In this document: positions 17,001-24,904 of the stretch, piece after piece | Layout of the letters: each line of letters starts with the position of its first letter | Numbering within the stretch: the first letter of the stretch is position 1 | NCBI RefSeq assembly: GCF_014385095.1 | Contig: NZ_JACRTC010000001.1 | Span: 310,001 to 374,000, forward strand | From: Zongyangia hominis | GTDB taxonomy: Bacteria; Bacillota; Clostridia; Oscillospirales; Ruminococcaceae | Length of the DNA stretch: 64,000 nucleotides | Direction of reading: 5' to 3' | The notes under the pieces: generated by a model | The model's database searches: none | What the model was told of the DNA's origin: nothing | Seen by the model: the letters and a program-made list of their open reading frames with translations, nothing else | Made by a program: the position numbers and the translations under genes

Positions 17001-17100
17001 TGGGGGTGTTAAAAATGGCGCTGACGCCGAAGATCACCAGGGCCAGTACGCAGATGAGGACCGCCACCGGACGTTTGAGGGAGATTTTTGTCAGATTCAT
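14017..17100 (-). CDS. RND-family efflux pump permease (AcrB/MdtC-like)
   Basis: 1027 aa, normal for a hydrophobe/amphiphile RND pump. A first membrane helix near residue 12 (RPVAVLICVLALVIFG) is followed by a large extracytoplasmic loop, a block of membrane helices with GGLVVGVGMMVDNSIVV at mid-protein (the conserved acidic relay helix), a second loop and a matching second helix block (FVELVGIVVNNAIVLVDYT). It exports drugs or lipids using the proton gradient. It overlaps its adaptor gene by 4 bases and GGAGGGTGAG precedes the ATG. As expected in a Gram-positive, no outer-membrane channel gene is present. The substrate is unknown. Confidence 0.92.
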   Translation of the reverse strand: MNLTKISLKRPVAVLICVLALVIFGVSAIFNTPMELTPPMEFPMFIINTVYPGAGPEEVEDLVTSKIEAAVGTVSGLKNIQSTSQENVSMVMLELEYGTNMDLAHMDLQEKLNMYVNSLPDTATTPVIFELSMDMVDTITLSAKATGDANVLHLVEDEVVPELEKLTGVASVDVSGGQTDYIRVQLREESLSQYNLDMSSVVSVISASNFSIPAGDIGHGDQSLILRGGVEYNTVEALRSIPITLRTGDIIHLSDIADISEATKSSGSISRYNGEENITIGVKKRQSASTLDVTEGVTQTMQKLNDQNIGVEMNVISDTGENIKSSINSVVNALLLGCVISVLVLFFFLGDIKASLIVATSMPLSVLATLVLMNLWGMSLNLVSLGGLVVGVGMMVDNSIVVLESCFRSRDEQRSFRESAIVGAKLVATSVIASTITTIVVFLPISVMKGLSGQIFSQAGFTIMFALIASLISSLTLVPLLFYKLKPVEKKDTVITRWLSRVEAGYGRLIRKSFDHKKLVVLAAVGLLVFSIALIPLIGMELMPEMDQGVISISVEAKPGLKLTELDKTIQKIEQEINAQPDVENYSVTTGGSMFSSSSGGSASFSVYLKGDREMETYEVADVLREKTKNLTGCDVKVSQMSAMTLGGNSDVEVNLIGKDQEQLEAASQQVKDLMSGNPDIVAVSSSLSDGNPQAEIIVDPVKSTAAGFMPAQVVSTVSSIMQGKEATTIRQNSKEYEVWVEYPEGRYEDVSDLSGVVLLSQTGKQVPLMDVASIRYSNSPQVVQRYNNQYIVTITGQPSSQASTKLSSEITSAVSKLELPDGVSQFMGGDIETMQEEFNGLYGALATAVLLVFMVMAVEFESIRNSLIVMLSVPFSMIGAFLGLLISGAAISMPSLIGFVELVGIVVNNAIVLVDYTKILRTEDGMEIHEALIKAGSTRLRPILMTTLTTVLSLLPMALGIGGDVEMMQSMAYVIIGGLTSSTLLTLVLIPVLYLLFAKKEKYKPLAPGAAGPIAIPGQQGPMTEI

Positions 17101-18704
17101 TGCTCACCCTCCGCGGACTTCACCGTCACCTGGACGCCGTCCTTGAGGTTGGGGTGCCAGGTGGAAATGAGCTGTGCGTCCTTGGGGACACCGGCCAGCA
17201 CCTGAATGTTTTCCTCGTTGGAGATGCCGGTGGTGATGAAGGTTTTCACAGCGATGCCGTTGGAGAGAAGATAGACATAGGGCTCGTTATTTTCATAATA
17301 GACCGCGCTCAGGGGCACCATCAGGGCATTCTTGGCTTTGGAGGTGGCGGCGGTCAGCTTGACGGAAAGACCGGTGAGCAGGGAAGCACCGTCCCCTTCG
17401 ATGCGGGCTTTAACCGGGAACAGGCCGCTCTGCGCGTCGACCATGGAGGCCACTTCTACGATGACGCCCTGATAGGTCTTGCCGCCGGCTTCCACGGTGA
17501 CGGCATCCCCGGCATCCATTCCTTGTACTGCGGCGGCAGAGGCGTTAAAGGTCACCACCATGATCTCCTTGTTGGAGATGACGTAGGAGGGCGCCTGGGT
17601 GGAGACCATGCCCAGAGGCTTGACATTTTTCTGTTCAATGACGCCGTCGATGGGGGCGTAGACCTTGGTGTAGCCGAGCTGCTTTTCCGCAGCTTCATAG
17701 GAGGCCTTTGCCTGCTCGAGCGCGGCGGCGGCGCTCTCCTTGGTCTCGGGGACCGCCTTCTCCATGGTGATGTCGTAGCTTTTGGAGGCGGTGTCCAGGG
17801 AGAGGGAGGCGGCGTCCAGTGCCTGCTCTAGCTTCTTGACATTGACGTCGAACCCGTCAGACGCCTGCTGATAGGCTTCCTCGGCGGCTTTTTGGGCCTC
17901 GAGGGCCTTTTGATAGGCGGTTTGCGTGGCATCAATGCCCTCTCTGACGGCGCAGATCTGTTCCCAGAGCTTGCAGGCAGCCTCATAATCGCTGGAGGGC
18001 TCGGAATCGGAGCCACTTTCATCGGGGGCGGAAGTATCCGGCAAAGTGGGGGGCTCGTCGGGGTCGTATCCCATGGCTATGTAGGCTTCCAGCGCCGTAT
18101 TCAAAGTGGATTCAAGCTTTTGCAGCTCGCTCTTGGTCTGGGCGACGGCGGTGGCCGTCTGCTTTTTGGCGTCCGCCAGCTTGGAGAGTTGGGAGCCTGC
18201 CTGATCGTTGAGGTCGTCCAGACCGCTCAGCGCGTTATTATAGGCAAGCTTTGCCTGATCGTAGCCCGACTGGCTCTGTAAAATGGTGGCGTCGAGTCCA
18301 CTGCCCAAGGTGCGGTTGACGTTGGCTACCGCCACATCGTAGGAGGCTTTGGAGATATTAAACTGTAAAAGCGCATCCTCCGGGTTGATTTCGAAAAGCA
18401 AGTCCCCCTTCTTGACGGTGTCGCCCACTTCAAAATAGGTGGCCAGCACTTCGCCGGTTGCTTTGGGGAAGATGTTGACCGACTCGTCGGGCGCCACCTT
18501 GCCGATAAAATCGGTAGAGAGGGAGATGTCCCCGGTGGAGACCTTTTGGGTTTCTACCAGTACTTGGGTGTTATCCACCACCTCCGCCGGCTTTTGTCCC
18601 ACGAGGCGCAACACGATTGCGCCACCGATCACCAGCACGACGGCGGCCGCCGCAATCCAGAGCATGCGCTTGGTATTTCTAGGCTTCTTCTTATCTTGTT
18701 CCAT
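17097..18704 (-). CDS. RND efflux adaptor subunit (HlyD/membrane-fusion family)
   Basis: 535 aa. An N-terminal signal anchor (about 14-36, MLWIAAAAVVLVIGGAIVL) is followed by a lipoyl-like half (ATGEVLATYFEVGDTVKKGDLLFEI), a very long Ala/Lys/Glu-rich coiled-coil segment (about 115-340), the second lipoyl half (YTKVYAPIDGVIEQ) and a beta-barrel region. It is longer than the usual 350-400 aa because of an acidic Pro/Asp/Ser-rich insert near residue 220 in the hairpin. GGAGG lies 9 bases before the ATG. It partners the RND permease it overlaps; the pair sits downstream of a MarR gene that probably represses it. Confidence 0.9.
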   Translation of the reverse strand: MEQDKKKPRNTKRMLWIAAAAVVLVIGGAIVLRLVGQKPAEVVDNTQVLVETQKVSTGDISLSTDFIGKVAPDESVNIFPKATGEVLATYFEVGDTVKKGDLLFEINPEDALLQFNISKASYDVAVANVNRTLGSGLDATILQSQSGYDQAKLAYNNALSGLDDLNDQAGSQLSKLADAKKQTATAVAQTKSELQKLESTLNTALEAYIAMGYDPDEPPTLPDTSAPDESGSDSEPSSDYEAACKLWEQICAVREGIDATQTAYQKALEAQKAAEEAYQQASDGFDVNVKKLEQALDAASLSLDTASKSYDITMEKAVPETKESAAAALEQAKASYEAAEKQLGYTKVYAPIDGVIEQKNVKPLGMVSTQAPSYVISNKEIMVVTFNASAAAVQGMDAGDAVTVEAGGKTYQGVIVEVASMVDAQSGLFPVKARIEGDGASLLTGLSVKLTAATSKAKNALMVPLSAVYYENNEPYVYLLSNGIAVKTFITTGISNEENIQVLAGVPKDAQLISTWHPNLKDGVQVTVKSAEGEQ

Positions 18705-18723
18705 GGTCGTCTACCTCCGTTTG

Positions 18724-19173
18724 TTAAGAATGAGCTTGATCGTTTGGTTGGATGGATAGCAGTTTGTCCAGCTTGGTGAGGCCGCGGACGATGTCCTCCC
18801 GGTCTTCTTTTGTCGCCGTCTGATAGAGGGGGAAATATTCCTCCCGCATGGTCTGTACCATGCGGTCCGCCATCTGATGCGCTTTATCGGTCAGGGTAAT
18901 TTTGACAATGCGCTGGTCGTTGGTGTCCCGTTTGCGCTGGAGCATGCCGTTATTTTCCAGCCGCCGGCAGATGGCGGATAAATTGCTGTTGGTCATATTG
19001 AGCTCCTTGGCAAGGTCGGTGATCTTGAGGTTTTCATTGAGATAGAGTTCTCCCAGGACCATGGCCTGGACGCCGGTCACTCCGAATTCGGCAAAGAAAC
19101 CGTCGATCATATTTTTGAGCTTGAGGTGGATGCTTCGCATCAATTGGCAGATGGATGCCTCAGGAGTATACAT
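18724..19173 (-). CDS. MarR-family transcriptional regulator
   Basis: 149 aa from the ATG at 19173 (MYTPEASICQ), chosen because AAAGGA lies 8 bases before it; an upstream in-frame ATG at 19209 lacks a site. The winged helix-turn-helix is visible as KITDLAKELNMTNSNLSAICRRLENNGMLQR-type sequence at about 55-85, flanked by dimerisation helices. MarR dimers usually bind a palindrome at their own promoter and release it on ligand binding. The RND adaptor and pump genes follow on the same strand, so this is the likely local repressor of an efflux operon. Confidence 0.88.
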   Translation of the reverse strand: MYTPEASICQLMRSIHLKLKNMIDGFFAEFGVTGVQAMVLGELYLNENLKITDLAKELNMTNSNLSAICRRLENNGMLQRKRDTNDQRIVKITLTDKAHQMADRMVQTMREEYFPLYQTATKEDREDIVRGLTKLDKLLSIQPNDQAHS

Positions 19174-19198
19174 CTTTTCAATCCTTTCATGTCTCAAT

Positions 19199-19256
19199 AT
19201 TTTATGCATGAAATAAAACCAATCATAAATATACCATAGGCATTTTGTAAATACAA
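19199..19256 (-). promoter_or_regulatory. Promoter of the marR-RND operon with possible MarR site
   Basis: On the minus strand TTGTAT (19251-19256), 17-base spacer, TATATT (19228-19233). Just downstream, around 19199-19218, is an imperfect AT-rich inverted repeat with TTTTAT and ATAAAA ends around ATGCAT, a reasonable but unproven MarR operator at the transcription start. Confidence 0.6.
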
Positions 19257-19340
19257 TGGATGAAATGTGAATGGAGGAAAAATGATCGTCCGGTTTTGGG
19301 AGAGAAATTGTATATTATGACCGAGATTGAGGGGACTGAA

Positions 19341-19372
19341 AAGGGAGGAATACCATGAGGTATTCCTCCCTT
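19341..19372. terminator. Hairpin terminator
   Basis: AAGGGAGGAATACC (19341-19354) pairs perfectly with 19359-19372 around loop ATGA. It lies at the end of the decayed peptide cassette on the minus strand. Confidence 0.75.
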
Positions 19373-19398
19373 TATATGTACGACGTAGATAGCCAACG

Positions 19399-20861
19399 TT
19401 ATTCCATGAGGGAAAGCACCTCTCTAGGCTTCCTCCGGAGAATGGGTATTCCTGCCAGATAAATTGATCCTGCTAATATCGCGAGTCCTAGGCCCGCCAC
19501 GATCAGCATTTCTTTTTCTCCCACAATTACTTGGAAATCCTCCGGTTCCTGGGCAGGAACATCAAGAATAATATGTAATGGAGAAGTTTCCATTTTGGGT
19601 AGGCTTAATTCCTTTTGTTCCGGTTGGGCAATTTCCAGCGCTGCATTTCCAATGGGACCGGCCGCCACCTTGGATACGCCCCAAGCACCTCCAAAGGAGA
19701 TCACCGCCACCAGCAGAAGCTCCACTAGGAGCTGTCCCAGAATTTTTGCTTTGCCGATACCGATGGACTGATAGATGCCAAGCTCACGTTTCCTGCTCTG
19801 AACCCCTAGCTTGACGATGAGGTAGAGAAGAAAGAGGCAGGCGATGAGCAGGATTAGAATCAAAATGGTAGAGAGGGTGCTCATGGTGGAAAGGGGCTCG
19901 ACCGAGGAGCGGTAAGCGGCATCGTCTTTGGTGATGCGGTAGTAGTACCAGTTGACGTCGATTTGTTGGACGCGCTGAATAACAGCATCCAGTTCTGCTG
20001 GATCTTCAACAAAAAATTCGATAATACCATAGCCTTCATATCCCATATAGTATTCATTCCAGTTTTGTCGAATTTCCTTTCCTGCTGCCTTGTCGATGAA
20101 AATGAAATTTTCAGGAAAAAGTTGTTCAACCGTATACTCAGATGCATCCAACCGACTGTGAATGGTGAAAAGCCCTACGATTTCAAAGGGAATGGGCTCT
20201 CCATGGGTTGTATCGTGGTCACCATTCTTGACAATATCATTGCACTCGGCTGAAAAGGTATCTCCAATTTTGAGCCCATTGAGCTTAGCCAGTTCATCTG
20301 AGATGACCGCCTTGTGGTCGTCACCTGGCTGGATCTGTCGTCCTTCCACAATTTCAAAAGCGCCTGTCCGGAAGTATTCTTGCAACTCCCCCTTATTAAC
20401 AGAATAAAATGGAAGCACATTTATCCAATATTTATCCCGATCGAGTTCATCCTTTGTCCCGATAAATCCGGCAACAAGACCAGGTTTTGTTTTTAGATCT
20501 TTACAATATAAGTCATATGAATCCACAACAGAATACTCTTTGACCCCCTCCACCGCCATGACCTTTGGAGGAATTCTTCATCAATAGCGGGTCCGGTATA
20601 AACAAAAGAAGTATGTGTTCTATTCTCATCCTCCCATTCCTGTGTCTTCCACAGATTGGAGTCCTCTTGGTCCGCAAAGATGGAGAGCTTAAAGCTGCCG
20701 CCCAGGCTGGCTCTCAGTTGGGCCGCGGAACGCTCGGCTCCGTTTCGCACGGCCAGGGCGATGAGGATGAGGGTGAAGATCAAAAAGAGCATCAAGAAGA
20801 GCAGGATGGTCTTTCCCTTTTTCCGCGTGTCATAGAGAAATGCGCGACGCAGTAGATTCAT
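19399..20861 (-). pseudogene. FtsX/MacB-type ABC permease, frameshifted
   Basis: Two overlapping frames together make one permease of about 487 aa. The first frame (ATG 20861) has a signal-anchor helix (TILLFLMLFLIFTLILIALAV) and the start of the extracytoplasmic domain; the second continues that domain and ends with three membrane helices around residues 340-480, the MacB_PCD/FtsX layout. The frame changes near 20574-20576, where EEFLQ is followed by RSWRW instead of a continuation into VMAVEGV. One extra A in the AAA run of the coding strand would restore the frame. The second frame's ATG (20559) has no usable ribosome binding site. This is either a real null mutation or a base-call error. 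No dedicated ATPase is adjacent. Confidence 0.75.
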
Positions 20862-20876
20862 TAGGACCCTCCTCTC

Positions 20877-21128
20877 TCATTCTCCCCACCGCTCGCAGAT
20901 GGCCCCGGCGAGCCCTCGCACGGTGAACACTGTGTAGTCGTGGTCCTCGAGCACCCGCGCCACGGGAAGTTTGGTTTTTTGCTCCAGAGCGTCGAAGACA
21001 TAAAGCCAGTCTACCAGGGGAATAGGGATGGCCCCGCTGAGCAGGTGGGTGTCTTTGTCCTCCACCAGGTTGCCGGTCCTCTCCTGGATGGCTGCCAAGA
21101 TCATAGTTTCTGCCTCTTCTCTTTTCAC
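20877..21128 (-). CDS. Acyl carrier-related protein of a peptide maturation system
   Basis: 83 aa, GTG start at 21128 with GGAGGG 7 bases upstream. It has the length and helix pattern of an acyl carrier protein, but the DSL motif that carries phosphopantetheine is not visible; the corresponding stretch reads LLSGAIPIPLVDWLYVFDAL. Such ACP-like proteins occur beside radical-SAM maturases of Cys-rich peptides in clostridia (the family I recall as TIGR04069). The role is unknown, perhaps a scaffold or carrier for the peptide. It lies 13 bases after the TIGR04066-like gene and before the permease pseudogene. Confidence 0.65.
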   Translation of the reverse strand: MKREEAETMILAAIQERTGNLVEDKDTHLLSGAIPIPLVDWLYVFDALEQKTKLPVARVLEDHDYTVFTVRGLAGAICERWGE

Positions 21129-21141
21129 AGTGATTCCCTCC

Positions 21142-22191
21142 TTAGATTGCGGCCGCGTTTCCTTCCAGCGCCCGGACGATGGCCCGGATGCCAGCTTTCA
21201 TCTGCGCGTCGTCACTGATATGCAGTACGGGATAGGGGGCGGCGCTGTCGACCCGCTGATGCTTTACGATATAGTCGTCGTCAAGGTGATAAAATTCAAA
21301 TTCCTGTTCGCTCTCCGCTGGAGAAACCGCTTGTCTGGCGATGCAAAATCCATAAAGCGGCGCGTTAAACTTAAATCTGCAGCAATTCCTTAGCTTTTCC
21401 TGGGTGGCTGGGTCCATGGGTTGACCAAAGTAGACATTGAGAATACCGATGTCGATGGCTGCCGCCGAGGAAAGCAAGAGGGCGAGCTCAGAAAAATGAT
21501 TGTATCCGAACCGGCCGAAGGGCATGATGCCGCCGGGCAGTTCCAAGAGGAGTGCGTCAGGCTTCTCCGCTTGGCAAAGCTCGTAAAAATAGCGGTTGCA
21601 TTTGAGCACCTTGTCGGAGAAGGAAAGATCGTTTTCCCATAAAAAGTCAGGTGGAGAATACATCCCATAGAGAGGACCAGTGGTGTTGGCGCAGATACCA
21701 AGGGGATGATAACCCGCTTCTGCAACTCCCTGCTTCAGATAGAGCATGGTTTCCAGTTTGCTGCAATGGGACCCCATACCCATCACCCCGATGACCGGCA
21801 CGGGAATGTCTTTAAGGGGTTCCCCATAAATTCCGGTGGCGGGGAAGACCTTTTCAATAGGTGTGAACTGACCGGCGTCAAGCTCTAAAGATTGTGCCAA
21901 AGCATTACTGCACAGAATTTCCACGCCCTGTTCCAGCGCTCTTTCGGCGCACGCCTTGTATTTGCTGGTCAGAGCGCCATTTTCGTTGTCCATCAGGATA
22001 AGAACATCCTCCGAAGAGATGGCCGCGATGTCGTCGGTGATGGTCACCGGAGCGCCGCTTCTTTTTTTGGCGGCCGCCACTCCCTCGCGAAAGGTGACTA
22101 CTGTGCCGATCGTGTATTCGTTAAGGAGCGAGTGGTGGCGGAGCATCACTTCCACATCGGGTGTATAGGAAAATACTGCCATGGATTTCAT
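21142..22191 (-). CDS. Peptide maturation system protein (TIGR04066-like)
   Basis: 349 aa, ATG 22191 with GGAGGAAGG upstream. No signal peptide or membrane helix. The central part has VPVIGVMGMGSHCSKLETML, a glycine-rich turn like a nucleotide-binding loop, and later LLLELPGGIMPFGRFGYNHF, which I recall as a hallmark of the TIGR04066 family found only in clostridial peptide maturation cassettes next to a radical-SAM maturase and an ACP-like protein. The biochemical role is not established. Gene order (exporter, maturase remnant, this gene, ACP-like, permease) supports the assignment. The reading frame is intact although the maturase upstream is not. Confidence 0.65.
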   Translation of the reverse strand: MKSMAVFSYTPDVEVMLRHHSLLNEYTIGTVVTFREGVAAAKKRSGAPVTITDDIAAISSEDVLILMDNENGALTSKYKACAERALEQGVEILCSNALAQSLELDAGQFTPIEKVFPATGIYGEPLKDIPVPVIGVMGMGSHCSKLETMLYLKQGVAEAGYHPLGICANTTGPLYGMYSPPDFLWENDLSFSDKVLKCNRYFYELCQAEKPDALLLELPGGIMPFGRFGYNHFSELALLLSSAAAIDIGILNVYFGQPMDPATQEKLRNCCRFKFNAPLYGFCIARQAVSPAESEQEFEFYHLDDDYIVKHQRVDSAAPYPVLHISDDAQMKAGIRAIVRALEGNAAAI

Positions 22192-22206
22192 TTAGCCTTC
22201 CTCCCT

Positions 22207-22587
22207 TCACTGCGCTTCCACGTAACCGAATTCCCGAAGAACGCAGGTTTCGTAAAAGTCCTCGATCACCTGATATTTCTTTTCCGCGCAGCCGCAGCGC
22301 AGGTTGCACTGTTGGGTCACCTGTAGAGTCAACTGTCCCATGCGGTAGTTGGCCAGGTGCTCCAGAATGTCGGTGGAGGGGTGGCGCATGCCCATCACGG
22401 CGTTGGGAGCGAACATACCGGAAGTGGCACGGTATTTGGCAATGGCCGCGCTCTCCTCCGGATCGAGCTCCCCGCGCTCCACCTGGCGGAGCTGTTCATA
22501 CTCCTCGGGCGTGACCCTGCAAAGTACATTGGCATGCCGGTCATAGACATACTTCGCTCCCGGCGTCTGAAAGGTTTTGATAATCAC
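22207..22587 (-). pseudogene. Radical-SAM peptide maturase remnant, catalytic core deleted
   Basis: 126 aa. The first 90 residues look like the N-terminal precursor-recognition part of a Cys-rich-peptide radical-SAM maturase, ending in LTLQVTQQCNLRC, the start of the CxxxCxxC cluster motif. Right there the sequence changes to GCAEKKYQVIEDFYETC and stops within 35 residues. The third cluster Cys is out of register (CNLRCGC) and the whole TIM barrel and most of a SPASM-like region are missing; intact enzymes are about 400-450 aa. The join lies in CTGCGCTGCGGCTGCG, a run of short direct repeats. The GTG start at 22587 is 17 bases from AGGAGG; a CTG at 22599 is better spaced, so the start may also be damaged. 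Confidence 0.75.
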
Positions 22588-24232
22588 ATTGGCGGCCAGG
22601 TTGTCCCTCCTTTTTGATGTCGGCTATTTTGCCATCCTGCAGTTCGATTACCTGATCCATCCCATCAAGTACTCCGAGATGATGGGTGACGATCAATACT
22701 AAGTCAAATGCCTCCGTTTCTTTAATAAAGTTATCGAAGTTAGCGCTCGATTCGATATCATAGCTGGAAGTCGGTTCGTCGAGAATGAGGATTTTGGCTT
22801 TCCGATGTAGCGCCCGCAGCAGAGCGATCTTTTGGCGCTCTCCACCGGAGAGCTTGGTGCCGTCATTTCCAACCGGTGTATCAAATTCCTCCTGCCACCG
22901 GCCGATAAAGTCGGAACAGAAGGAGATTTCTGTTTCCTCCCCCAAAGGATTGTCGTCTAAACAGACATTTTCACGGATCGTGCCGTTAAATAGGTGGATG
23001 CCTTGAGTGACGACATTGAAGAGCCTTCGATACGCCTCAATTTCATAGTTTTGGATAGGAACGCCATTCAATAAGATTTGGCCCGAGGTCGGTTCATAAA
23101 GGCGGAGTATCAAATTGATGAGCGTACTTTTTCCACTGCCGTTTTCTCCGATGACAGCTATTTTTTCGCCGCGGTGAAGAGAAAAGGAGATATCCTGCAA
23201 AATTCTTTTTCCACCGAGCTCCAAACTCACATGGGAAAATTCGATACAACCCGCCCCGTCGGCAGGAAGCTGCCCACTCGTTTCCTCCTCCATTTGAAAG
23301 AAAGCCTTCAAGCTGTCCACATTGGGAGTGATCTGCCGAAGGATATATTTGAGTTGGAGGAGGATGGTGACGGGAAGAAGGAGATAGGAGGCAAAGGAGA
23401 GAAAGGAGATGAGACCTCCCAGTGTTAGGCTTCCACCGAGAATGAGATAGGCTCCCACTATATATAATCCGGTAAAGACCACCTGCTCCACACTGGTGCT
23501 GAGGCTGTTGTTTTTTGTTTGCAGAAGTTGCTGTTTTTTGCTCGCATGGTTTATTTCTGAGACAAGCTCAGAGTATTCCTGCACTTTTTTCTCGTGGAGT
23601 CCCCAGAGTTTGATGTCTATAATACCTTGGACTACGTCGTCCAGCCAACGGTGGTAGGCCTTGTTTTGATCCCGTACCTCCCGACTCAAACGCTCCGCCC
23701 GTTTGGATAGAAAAGAATTGAGCAAGTATTTTATTGGAATTAGAGCTGTCACACAAAGTGCCAGCCGCCAGTCTAAAAGGTATAGGCCAATGCCGACGCC
23801 AACAATTTCAAAGGCCAATATGAATACAGTGAGGAACTGATTTTGTGCAATGGTTAAAATGGCACCAATATCAAAGAAAGCGTCACTAATGATTTTATAA
23901 ATGCCATGTTCCTTGTAATATGTGGACTTGATTTTCATACCGTGGGAAATAGCCTTGACCTGCAGCTTTTTGCCAATATCGTTGCTGATAGTAATTTCCA
24001 CTTTTTTCTGCAGGTATTCTATCAGCTGCTTGGAAACATAGAACAATATGAGTAACAATGCACAATAGACAACATGTGGAATTTGTAGAGGTACCAGACC
24101 CTTATCAATCATGGACTGGCTGATAAAAGGAGTGATGGAAGCCAGTGCTGATATGAGCAGAGCAAGCAGCATCATACTAATAATTTGAGGCACATATGTC
24201 CGGAAAAGTTTCAACAGTTCCCGCAACTTCAT
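22541..24232 (-). CDS. ABC exporter, fused permease and ATPase
   Basis: 563 aa. The N-terminal membrane domain (about 1-310) has six hydrophobic helices; the ATPase follows with Walker A GENGSGKST, signature LSGGERQK, Walker B ILILDEPTSS and the switch His in VTHHLG. There is no peptidase C39 leader-cleaving domain. As the first gene of a peptide maturation cassette it is the likely exporter of the mature peptide. It overlaps the maturase remnant by 47 bases, and its C-terminal tail after IADIKKEG may have been altered by that overlap. The gene is clearly more AT-rich than the surrounding chromosome. It is transcribed from the promoter at 24317-24345. Confidence 0.85.
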   Translation of the reverse strand: MKLRELLKLFRTYVPQIISMMLLALLISALASITPFISQSMIDKGLVPLQIPHVVYCALLLILFYVSKQLIEYLQKKVEITISNDIGKKLQVKAISHGMKIKSTYYKEHGIYKIISDAFFDIGAILTIAQNQFLTVFILAFEIVGVGIGLYLLDWRLALCVTALIPIKYLLNSFLSKRAERLSREVRDQNKAYHRWLDDVVQGIIDIKLWGLHEKKVQEYSELVSEINHASKKQQLLQTKNNSLSTSVEQVVFTGLYIVGAYLILGGSLTLGGLISFLSFASYLLLPVTILLQLKYILRQITPNVDSLKAFFQMEEETSGQLPADGAGCIEFSHVSLELGGKRILQDISFSLHRGEKIAVIGENGSGKSTLINLILRLYEPTSGQILLNGVPIQNYEIEAYRRLFNVVTQGIHLFNGTIRENVCLDDNPLGEETEISFCSDFIGRWQEEFDTPVGNDGTKLSGGERQKIALLRALHRKAKILILDEPTSSYDIESSANFDNFIKETEAFDLVLIVTHHLGVLDGMDQVIELQDGKIADIKKEGQPGRQCDYQNLSDAGSEVCL

Positions 24233-24316
24233 GATGCATCACCATATTTCGTTAATTTTTAGTATTTGTAACCAAATTTTATCAAAAAATAAACAATTAT
24301 TTAACTGTTTAGTATC

Positions 24317-24345
24317 AGAATAATTTAAAAAATAGCATATGTCAA
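24317..24345 (-). promoter_or_regulatory. Promoter of the peptide maturation cassette
   Basis: Minus strand TTGACA (24340-24345), 17-base spacer, TATTCT (24317-24322). The leader to the exporter ATG is only about 75 bases and holds no small Cys-rich precursor ORF. Confidence 0.65.
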
Positions 24346-24483
24346 GCATAATAACGAACAATTATATGCTATAAAATTGTATTTTTTGACAAACAACTAC
24401 ATTGTTTTACAACAAATATAAGACTGCTTCGTGGGTAAAATCAATGATCAGTTATTTTAATTTAGGGAATCTTGGAGAATGAA

Positions 24484-24520
24484 GAAAGCCCGCATAAACA
24501 AATAGTTTATGCGGGCTTTC
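24484..24520. terminator. Hairpin terminator after tRNA-Ser
   Basis: 16-bp perfect inverted repeat: GAAAGCCCGCATAAAC pairs with 24505-24520 around a 5-base loop, directly after the tRNA 3' end on the minus strand. Confidence 0.75.
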
Positions 24521-24521
24521 T

Positions 24522-24614
24522 TGGCGGAGAAGGAGGGATTCGAACCCTCGAAGCGCTATTAACGCTTACACGATTTCCAGTCGTGCGCCATAAACCAAGC
24601 TAGGCGACTTCTCC
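24522..24614 (-). tRNA. tRNA-Ser (GGA anticodon)
   Basis: 93 bases on the minus strand. The acceptor stem GGAGAAG (24608-24614) pairs with CTTCTCC before GCCA, so CCA is encoded. The anticodon loop CTGGAAA gives GGA, reading UCC/UCU serine codons. A long variable arm (AAGCGTTAATAGCGCTT) of class II tRNAs and the T-loop GGTTCGAATCC are present. A consensus promoter lies upstream. Confidence 0.95.
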
Positions 24615-24669
24615 ATCTATTCAGTTTGACACATTCATGGAGCAATAACATCTCACATGACGCTTAATT

Positions 24670-24698
24670 ATTATACGACAGATAGCGCGATTTGTCAA
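24670..24698 (-). promoter_or_regulatory. Consensus promoter of tRNA-Ser
   Basis: Minus strand TTGACA (24693-24698), exactly 17 bases, TATAAT (24670-24675): a perfect sigma-A match placed about 55 bases before the tRNA. Confidence 0.85.
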
Positions 24699-24904
24699 CC
24701 AGAAATTTCATAAATTTTTGACAGCTACATTGAAGGGAAGAGAGGGAAAATTTATTACTGTTTTCTTATTTTTCCGTCTGGTTCGCAAAAAATACGCTAT
24801 AATAAGAGTAAGGAAATTAGCCGTAAGTATCGGGCGCCAAGAAGGCAAGTTCGAATATTTGCGCAAAATATCTGAAAAAAGTGTTCAAAAGGCGGTGTTA
24901 TTAT

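Noticed and set aside
24233-24480. Cys-rich precursor peptide upstream of the peptide cassette
   Set aside because: Read on the minus strand, the leader after the promoter is too short and no small ORF with a ribosome site and a cysteine cluster was found.
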